Positions 1 through 4,236 of a stretch of 5,169 nt of DNA are shown here, in pieces (within the stretch, counting starts at the first letter, position 1; the number at the start of each line of letters is the position of its first letter). The notes below the pieces were generated by a model, which did no database searches, was not told the DNA's origin, and saw nothing but the letters and a program-made list of their open reading frames with translations. The DNA is taken from contig JACDAG010000935.1 of NCBI GenBank assembly GCA_013695565.1, positions 1 through 5,169 on the forward strand. The letters run 5' to 3'. This stretch comes from Bradyrhizobium sp. GTDB lineage: Bacteria > Pseudomonadota > Alphaproteobacteria > Rhizobiales > Xanthobacteraceae. The position numbers were made by a program, and so were the translations under genes.

Positions 1-1
1 G

Positions 2-1264
2 TTCGGGCTGATGAACCTGTACGATGGCGACAGTTTTCATACCGTCGGCTTTCACAACGTTCCGCCGGCTTTTGAGGCGGCCAGAAAGCAGAGCTTTCGG
101 GTGCCTCCGCACAGCGACCTCGCGCAAATTGCCCGGATCAAGACGTTTGTGCACATCCACGATCTCCAGGCGCGGCCGGCCTATATCGAAGGTGACCCGG
201 CAACCCGGCAACTCGCCGATCTAGCCGGCGCGCGCACGATCCTCATCGTTCCGATGTTGAAGGACGACGAATTGGTCGGCACCATTGGAATTTACCGGCT
301 CGAAGTTTCGCCGTTCAACGAAAAGCAGATTGCGCTGTTGAGCAACTTCGCCAGTCAGGCCGTTATTGCGATCGAGAACACCCGCCTGCTGAGGGAACTT
401 CGGGCGCGAACCGACGATCTTACGCGCTCGCTCGACGATCTCAGAACCGCGCAGGACAGATTGGTGCAGACCGAGAAACTTGCCTCGCTCGGCCAGCTCA
501 CCGCCGGCATCGCGCACGAGATCAAGAACCCGCTCAACTTCGTCAACAACTTTGCCGCCCTTTCGGCGGAACTGACCGATGAATTGAACGATGTGCTCAG
601 GCCCGCCGAAATCAGCGACAAGATTCGCGAGGAGGTCGATGAGCTGACTGGCCTGCTCAAGGACAATCTGCAAAAGGTGGTCCAGCACGGCAAGCGCGCC
701 GATTCCATCGTCAAGAACATGCTGCTGCATTCGCGCGAGGGCAGCGGCGATCACCGGCCCACCGATATCAACGCGCTGATCGATGAGAGCCTCAACCTCG
801 CCTATCACGGCGCCCGCGCCGAGCGGCCCGACTTCAATGTCACCTTGCAGCGCGACTTCGATGCCAACGCCGGCATGATCGAGGTGTTTCCGCAGGAAAT
901 TACGCGCGTTTTCCTCAATTTGGTCTCGAACGGATTCTATGCCGTGAACAAGCGCAGGATCGAGGCCGGCCAGTCCGGTTTCGATCCGGTGCTGTCAGCG
1001 ACGACCCGCAATCTCGGTGATGCCATCGAAATCCGCATCCGCGACAACGGCACCGGCATCCCGCCCGAGGTGAAGGATAAGATGTTCAATCCGTTCTTCA
1101 CCACCAAGCCCGCCGGCGAAGGCACCGGGCTTGGCCTGTCGATGAGCCATGACATCATCGTGAAACAACATGGTGGCACCATCGATGTCGATACCGAGCC
1201 CGGGCAATTTACCGAATTTCGCATTGTGCTGCCGAGGACCAGCAATCCTCCAAATAAGAACTGA
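2..1264 (+). CDS. GAF-domain sensor histidine kinase, C-terminal part (5' end outside window)
   Basis: Membrane-independent sensor kinase fragment that should autophosphorylate on His and donate phosphate to the regulator just downstream. The frame is open to the window edge (F-G-L precede the Met at base 11) and the sequence there is already inside a GAF fold, so the true start is upstream. Numbering from that Met: the rest of a GAF domain at about 1-125 (YDGDSF near the start, VGTIGIYR at 89-96); a coiled-coil linker at about 125-155; the H-box GIAHEIKNPLNF with phosphoacceptor H169; a dimerisation helix to about 240; and a catalytic ATPase domain with N-box NLVSNGFYAV (N307), G1 DNGTGI at 345-350, PFFTTK at 361-366 and G2 GEGTGLGLS at 369-377. 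All kinase motifs are intact. The N-box has Gly308 where Ala is commoner. No membrane segment is visible, so it is probably cytoplasmic. The signal sensed cannot be told; further GAF or other sensor domains may lie upstream. Confidence 0.95.
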   Translation, partial: FGLMNLYDGDSFHTVGFHNVPPAFEAARKQSFRVPPHSDLAQIARIKTFVHIHDLQARPAYIEGDPATRQLADLAGARTILIVPMLKDDELVGTIGIYRLEVSPFNEKQIALLSNFASQAVIAIENTRLLRELRARTDDLTRSLDDLRTAQDRLVQTEKLASLGQLTAGIAHEIKNPLNFVNNFAALSAELTDELNDVLRPAEISDKIREEVDELTGLLKDNLQKVVQHGKRADSIVKNMLLHSREGSGDHRPTDINALIDESLNLAYHGARAERPDFNVTLQRDFDANAGMIEVFPQEITRVFLNLVSNGFYAVNKRRIEAGQSGFDPVLSATTRNLGDAIEIRIRDNGTGIPPEVKDKMFNPFFTTKPAGEGTGLGLSMSHDIIVKQHGGTIDVDTEPGQFTEFRIVLPRTSNPPNKN

Positions 1265-1267
1265 GGT
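1263..1267 (+). promoter_or_regulatory. Shine-Dalgarno of the response regulator, overlapping the kinase stop codon
   Basis: GAGGT sits 5 bases before the GTG at 1273 and shares bases with the kinase stop TGA (1262-1264). It fixes GTG 1273 as the start rather than the in-frame GTG codons at 1285 and 1291. Ribosomes ending on the kinase would stop on this site, which suggests coupled translation and matched amounts of the two proteins (inference). Confidence 0.7.
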
Positions 1268-1272
1268 CAGCC

Positions 1273-1662
1273 GTGAATATCCTGGTGCTTGTGGTCGATG
1301 ATGAGCCCGACATCGAGGCGCTGTTTCGTCAGCAATTTCGCAAGGATTTGCGCGCGGAGCGTTTCGTGATGGATTTCGCCAATTCGGCGCCTGATGCGCT
1401 CAAGCGCGTGGCCGCCACCATCGGGCAATCGCTGATCCTGATCCTGTCGGACATCAACATGCCCGGGATGACCGGGCTCGAGATGCTGCCCAAGGTCAAG
1501 GAGATCCGACCCGACGTTCCCGTCATCATGATCACCGCCTATGGCGATCCCGAAACCCGGCGCAAGGCGATCGAAGGCGGCGCGACGGGATTGCTGACCA
1601 AGCCGATCGACTTTGCGCTGCTGCGCGAGGAGATCGATACGCGGCTGGGGCAGGCGAGTTAA
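1273..1662 (+). CDS. Single-domain (CheY-like) response regulator
   Basis: A 129-residue receiver domain and nothing else. Phosphorylation-site residues are all present: acidic pair D9/D10 in VVDDEPD, phosphoacceptor D60 in LSDINMPGMTG, switch T88 in MITAYGD, and K110 in LTKPIDF. Length matches a lone receiver (about 120-130 residues); there is no DNA-binding, cyclase or other output domain. It starts at GTG with a good Shine-Dalgarno, 8 bases after the kinase stop, so it is the likely cognate partner in the same operon. In other bacteria lone receivers act by binding a target protein or by handing phosphate to a histidine phosphotransferase; which applies here cannot be seen. The helix after beta-1 is somewhat long (FRQQFRKDLRAERF), typical of receivers paired with GAF kinases as I recall them. 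Its stop is 4 bases from the end of the convergent exporter gene. Confidence 0.95.
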   Translation: MNILVLVVDDEPDIEALFRQQFRKDLRAERFVMDFANSAPDALKRVAATIGQSLILILSDINMPGMTGLEMLPKVKEIRPDVPVIMITAYGDPETRRKAIEGGATGLLTKPIDFALLREEIDTRLGQAS

Positions 1663-1666
1663 CGCC

Positions 1667-3250
1667 CTACTCCGCCATCTCGGCCGGCGGCGCCGTTCCG
1701 GGCCCTGCCAGCGGGCGTTCTTCCATCAGGATCATGCACAGCGTGGCACCGGCCATCAACGCGGCCGCGGCGCCGAACACGTAGCGAAATGCCGTGATCA
1801 TGTCGGCTGTGGGGATCGCGTTCACGGAACCATGATGCTCGCCGACCAGCGAGATATCCGCGCCCAGCGACATCAGCAGGATGGCGGTGAAGGCGGCAAC
1901 GGTGAACGACGACATCATTGCGCGGAAGAAGTTCATCGCACCGGTGACGGTGCCGATCTGCGGCCGCGCCACCGAATTCTGCAGCGAGACCACGCTGATG
2001 GGAAAGGTGGTGCCGAGCCCGAGCGAGAATACCGACAGCAGCACCAGCAGTCCCCACAACGGCAAAGTCGTGAGCGCCAGCGCGCATCCGGAGACTGCAG
2101 CGATGGATGTTCCGATGATCGCGACGCGCTTGTAGTGTTTGGCGCGCGCCATGGTCCGTCCGGCGATCGCCGCCCCGCAGGTCGAGATCGCCGCGAGCGG
2201 GATCAGCGCAAGCCCGGCCTCGCTGGCGCTGAGGTGGTAGACCACCTCGTAATAGAGCGGCAGATTCACGGTCAGTCCGGTGATGGCGCCGAGCGCGCAG
2301 CCGCCAGCCGCCATCGCATAGGGCACAACCGTGCCGCCCATCAGCGGCAGCGGCAGGAACGGCTCGTCGGCCCTGCGTGCGTACCAGACGAAGCTGAAGG
2401 CCAGCGCGACCGAGGCACCGAGCATCGCGATGATGGTCGGCGACAGCCAGAGATAACGGTTGCCGCCCCAGGTCAGCACCAGCATAAACACCACGGCTGA
2501 CGCCATCAGCAAGACACCACCGAGCCAGTCGACCTTGCGCCGTCGGTGGAACACCGGGATCTTGGCCATCTTCGGTAACAAAAGTGCCAGCGCGCCGACC
2601 GCGAGCGGCACGTTGATCCAGAAAATCATCGACCAGTGCAGATGTTCGGCGAACACGCCGCCGACGATCGGCCCGCCGATCCCGGCCGCGACCCACACGC
2701 CGCTGAAATAGGCCTGGTACTGGCCGCGTTCGCGTGGGCTCACCACGTCGGAAATCACGGTCTGCACGACCGGCATGATGCCGCCGCCACCGAGGCCCTG
2801 CAGGCCGCGCGCAAGGATCAGGATCGGCATGTTCGGCGCGAGGGCGCAGAGGATCGAGCCCACGATGAACAGGCTCAGCGCCGCGATGATCATGGCGCGG
2901 CGGCCATAGATGTCGCTGAGCGTGCCGAACACCGGCGCCACCGCGGTCGATGCCAGCAGATAGGCCGTGATCACCCAGGAGAGATTGGAGACGTCGCCGA
3001 ACTGGCGGCCGATGGTCGGCAGCGCGGTTGCGACGATGGTCTGGTCGAGCGCAGCCAGAAACATCGTCAGCATCAGGCTGATCAGGATGGTGCGGACCTC
3101 GTCCTGGGTCAGCGGCGCGCGCGGCGCAATCGGCGGCGCATCGCTGACATCGATGACCTCGGTCGTGATGTGCGACAGTTCGCCTGGAATTTCGTCCGTT
3201 AATGTATCGTGGTCGGCAGGTTCATGGTTCTGCCGTTCGAACTTGTTCAT
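1667..3250 (-). CDS. DHA2-family MFS multidrug exporter (EmrB/QacA type, 14 TM)
   Basis: Complete 527-residue inner-membrane transporter, the usual length for the 14-helix drug:H+ antiporter family 2. A hydrophilic, acidic N-terminal tail of about 52 residues precedes helix 1. Family motifs in order: motif D1 LDQTIVATALP at 68-78 (acidic D69 in helix 1), motif A GTLSDIYGRR at 109-118 in the loop between helices 2 and 3, motif B ARGLQG at 147-152 (R148), and the antiporter motif C GVWVAAGIGGPIVGG at 184-198 in helix 5. By eye about 14 hydrophobic stretches run from 53 to 508, with a basic loop HRRRK at 235-239. It should export drugs or other amphipathic compounds using the proton gradient; the substrate cannot be predicted. 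No HlyD/EmrA-type adaptor or TetR/MarR repressor lies beside it in the window. ATG 3250 is forced: an in-frame stop lies 17 codons upstream and no other start occurs before helix 1. No good Shine-Dalgarno precedes it. Confidence 0.95.
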   Translation of the reverse strand: MNKFERQNHEPADHDTLTDEIPGELSHITTEVIDVSDAPPIAPRAPLTQDEVRTILISLMLTMFLAALDQTIVATALPTIGRQFGDVSNLSWVITAYLLASTAVAPVFGTLSDIYGRRAMIIAALSLFIVGSILCALAPNMPILILARGLQGLGGGGIMPVVQTVISDVVSPRERGQYQAYFSGVWVAAGIGGPIVGGVFAEHLHWSMIFWINVPLAVGALALLLPKMAKIPVFHRRRKVDWLGGVLLMASAVVFMLVLTWGGNRYLWLSPTIIAMLGASVALAFSFVWYARRADEPFLPLPLMGGTVVPYAMAAGGCALGAITGLTVNLPLYYEVVYHLSASEAGLALIPLAAISTCGAAIAGRTMARAKHYKRVAIIGTSIAAVSGCALALTTLPLWGLLVLLSVFSLGLGTTFPISVVSLQNSVARPQIGTVTGAMNFFRAMMSSFTVAAFTAILLMSLGADISLVGEHHGSVNAIPTADMITAFRYVFGAAAALMAGATLCMILMEERPLAGPGTAPPAEMAE

Positions 3251-3257
3251 TTGAGGC

Positions 3258-3263
3258 GTATAA
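3258..3263 (-). promoter_or_regulatory. Possible -10 element set for a leaderless exporter transcript
   Basis: On the minus strand TTATAC (4 of 6 matches to TATAAT) ends 7 bases before the ATG of the exporter, so transcription from it would start at or near the A of the ATG. This fits the lack of a Shine-Dalgarno in front of that ATG. No convincing -35 hexamer is found at 16-18 bases, and the AT-rich patch is short, so this is a weak call. Confidence 0.2.
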
Positions 3264-3341
3264 TTTTCTTCGCGGCCAACGCCGCCGAGATGGAATCGCT
3301 ATATCGGCCGCATTCTAGAGCGCAATTTCCCCTCGCGGCAG

Positions 3342-3374
3342 GCGCCCGCGCGCATGGGAGCATCCCGCGGGCGC
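3342..3374. repeat. Perfect 9-bp GC-only inverted repeat with 15-base loop
   Basis: GCGCCCGCG (3342-3350) and CGCGGGCGC (3366-3374) are exact reverse complements around a 15-base loop. The repeat lies in the 160-base spacer between ycgN and the exporter, both read on the minus strand, about 37 bases after the ycgN stop and 91 before the exporter ATG. No T-run follows on either strand, so it is not a standard intrinsic terminator. It could be a Rho-linked pause, an mRNA 3'-end stabiliser or a protein site. The rest of the 3251-3410 spacer shows no gene. Confidence 0.5.
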
Positions 3375-3400
3375 GGCTTCGCAATCGCGTGATCGGCGTT

Positions 3401-3431
3401 CGCCCAAACGTCAGGATTTCGGGCGTTTTTT
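3401..3431 (+). terminator. Terminator-shaped hairpin plus T6 on the + strand (antisense to the ycgN end)
   Basis: CGCCC (3401-3405) pairs with GGGCG (3421-3425), and AAA (3406-3408) with TTT (3417-3419) across a one-base bulge; six T follow at 3426-3431. The shape is that of an intrinsic terminator reading rightwards, but no + strand gene ends nearby. The T-run is also simply the complement of the Lys-Lys codons at the ycgN end, so it may be chance. It cannot end the ycgN transcript, which runs the other way. Confidence 0.2.
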
Positions 3432-3926
3432 GAGCCGCGCCCGCTTCGGCAGCAGCGCCGGCCATTGCACGATGTGATCTTCGAGATCCTCGTCGGCGAT
3501 CTCGTTCTCCGTTCCCTGCACCCGCCCGCGCACGGAGACGCCGGCTTCATGCACGGTCTCGGGATCACCCGATATCAGCGGGTGCCACCAGTAGAGATCG
3601 CGGCCCTCGGCGACCAGTTTGTAGCCGCAACTCGGCGGCAGCCAGTTCAAGGTGCGGACGTTTGCCGGGGTCAGCCGGACGCAGTCGGGAACCTTGGCCG
3701 AGCGGTTCGGGTAGTCCTTGCAGCCGCACGAGCCCGAATCGAGCAGCTTGCAGGAGACATGGGTGAAATAGATCTTGCCGGTATCCTCGTCCTCGAGCTT
3801 TTCCAGGCAGCAACGCGCGCAGCCGTCGCACAGGCTTTCCCATTCGGCGCTGGACATCTCTTCCAACGTCTTGGTTTTCCAGAAGAATCCCTCTTGGCCG
3901 GAAACGGGCTTGGGCGGTGCGGTCAT
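3411..3926 (-). CDS. ycgN: YcgN-type cysteine-cluster protein (UPF0260, CxxCxxCC)
   Basis: Complete 171-residue soluble protein of the UPF0260/YkgJ-like zinc/iron-chelating family. The diagnostic metal-binding cluster CDGCARCC lies at 33-40, followed by Cys59 (HVSC), Cys67 and Cys69 (SCGC), Cys82 (PDC) and Cys100 (PSC): nine cysteines in all. Other family blocks are KTLEEMSSAEWESLC at 19-33, DEDTGKIYF at 47-54, CVRLTP at 82-87, LNWLPPSCGY at 93-102 and WWHPLISG at 113-120. As I remember E. coli YcgN (about 150 residues), these blocks and all nine cysteines are shared; this protein has a longer basic C-terminal tail (KRARLKKRPKS). The family is thought to bind a metal or iron-sulphur centre, but no reaction is established. 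ATG 3926 is the only start between an in-frame upstream stop and the conserved FW at 15-16. There is no clear Shine-Dalgarno, and its ATG overlaps the stop of a short upstream ORF as ATGA. Confidence 0.93.
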   Translation of the reverse strand: MTAPPKPVSGQEGFFWKTKTLEEMSSAEWESLCDGCARCCLEKLEDEDTGKIYFTHVSCKLLDSGSCGCKDYPNRSAKVPDCVRLTPANVRTLNWLPPSCGYKLVAEGRDLYWWHPLISGDPETVHEAGVSVRGRVQGTENEIADEDLEDHIVQWPALLPKRARLKKRPKS

Positions 3927-3952
3927 GAATCAGGGGTTTGTCCGGGTTGCAT
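3923..3952 (-). CDS. Possible 9-codon leader ORF coupled to ycgN
   Basis: On the minus strand ATG at 3952-3950 opens MQPGQTPDS and stops at a TGA (3925-3923) that overlaps the ycgN start as ATGA. GAAGGG (3967-3962) lies 9 bases before this ATG and could serve as its Shine-Dalgarno, while ycgN has none of its own. This arrangement allows translation of ycgN by re-initiation. The same frame is open up to an ATG at 4207, but codon use there is unlike real genes. A short ATGA overlap can arise by chance, so support is slight. Confidence 0.2.
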   Translation of the reverse strand: MQPGQTPDS

Positions 3953-3963
3953 CGGTTCGGGCC

Positions 3964-3993
3964 CTTCTAGGAGGTGCGGCGGCAGCCTTGCAA
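3964..3993 (-). promoter_or_regulatory. Candidate sigma70-type promoter for ycgN
   Basis: Minus-strand TTGCAA (3993-3988) and TAGAAG (3969-3964) are 18 bases apart; each matches four of six consensus bases. Transcription would begin near 3957, giving a leader of about 30 bases before the ycgN ATG. This conflicts with the GAAGGG here serving as a ribosome site for the leader ORF, since it would not be transcribed. Confidence 0.22.
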
Positions 3994-4021
3994 GCGGGAC
4001 CGCCCAACCCTGCATAAAAAC

Positions 4022-4083
4022 CGGGGGCAGCGTTAGTCCTGGCAGTGAAAATGGCGAGCCAGACCATTGGTTTATGGCCCCCG
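4022..4083. repeat. Nested inverted repeat
   Basis: Outer arms CGGGGGC (4022-4028) and GCCCCCG (4077-4083) are exact complements over 7 bp. Inside, CTGGC (4039-4043) pairs with GCCAG (4058-4062) around 14 bases. The internal gaps (10 and 14 bases) are large, so fold stability is uncertain. It overlaps the -35 half of the candidate PBP promoter, so it is more likely a DNA-level feature or chance than part of the PBP leader. Confidence 0.35.
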
Positions 4084-4095
4084 CTCGGATAGAAC
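4067..4095 (+). promoter_or_regulatory. Candidate sigma70-type promoter for the PBP gene
   Basis: TTGGTT (4067-4072) and TAGAAC (4090-4095) are separated by 17 bases. The -35 keeps the TTG core and the -10 matches four of six. The start would fall near 4102, leaving a leader of about 135 bases before GTG 4237. It is the best-spaced pair I find in the spacer on this strand, but the match is modest. Confidence 0.28.
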
Positions 4096-4107
4096 AACCG
4101 CGAGTCC

Positions 4108-4155
4108 CCCAAGGTCTCTTTGAGGCGACTGAGCGAGCCGTAAAAGCGCCTTGGG
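4108..4155 (+). repeat. Stem-loop in the presumed PBP leader
   Basis: CCCAAGG (4108-4114) pairs with CCTTGGG (4149-4155), then CTTT (4118-4121) with AAAG (4143-4146), then GGC (4124-4126) with GCC (4137-4139), closing on a 10-base loop. Small internal loops of 2-3 bases separate the helices, giving 14 base pairs in one coaxial hairpin. It would lie at the very 5' end of a transcript starting near 4102. There is no T-run after it, so it is not an intrinsic terminator. It resembles no riboswitch class I know. Confidence 0.4.
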
Positions 4156-4226
4156 TTTGCCGCAACATGGAAGCAAGACGCCTCGTTAGCGCGCAATGCG
4201 TGCGCATGAGCGCCTACGAACCGACC

Positions 4227-4231
4227 AAGGG
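4227..4231 (+). promoter_or_regulatory. Shine-Dalgarno that selects the GTG start of the PBP
   Basis: AAGGG ends 5 bases before GTG 4237. It supports that GTG over the next in-frame ATG (4285, residue 17), and an in-frame stop at 4207-4209 excludes anything further upstream. Confidence 0.6.
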
Positions 4232-4236
4232 CCCCG

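Larger units (their letters stand above)
3927..4236. other. Divergent intergenic region, no convincing gene
   Basis: A 310-base spacer between the divergent ycgN and PBP genes. Open frames exist on both strands, but they are composed unlike the neighbours. For example, the minus-strand frame 3923-4207 has only about 55% G or C at third codon positions by hand count, against 17 to 20 of 20 in sampled stretches of the PBP gene. It holds no tRNA-like or other RNA gene I recognise. What it does hold is candidate promoters in both directions and two nested inverted-repeat structures, listed separately. It is likely the shared control region for the two genes. Confidence 0.6.

Noticed and set aside
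221..808. Minus-strand open frames inside the histidine kinase
   Set aside because: They are shadows of the kinase codons; the + strand frame carries every expected kinase motif.
1653..1666. GGCG/CGCC hairpin spanning the two convergent stop codons, as a bidirectional terminator
   Set aside because: Four base pairs with no T-run on either side is too weak to call.
1702..1724. GCCC/GGGC hairpin with a T-containing tail just after the regulator stop, as a possible + strand terminator
   Set aside because: The stem is only 4 bp, the tail GTTCTTCC is not a T-run, and it lies inside exporter coding sequence.
1613..2500. Plus-strand 295-residue open frame antisense to the exporter
   Set aside because: It is extremely rich in Arg, His, Gln and Gly, overlaps the regulator 3' end in another frame, and is the typical complement of hydrophobic GC-rich codons of the transporter.
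3923..4207. Minus-strand 94-residue open frame filling most of the divergent spacer and ending as ATGA on ycgN
   Set aside because: Third-position GC is only about 55% by hand count, far below the real genes here. The protein is rich in Arg, Ser, Pro and Gly with no recognisable motif, and the ribosome site is weak. Only its last 9 codons are kept, as a low-confidence leader ORF.
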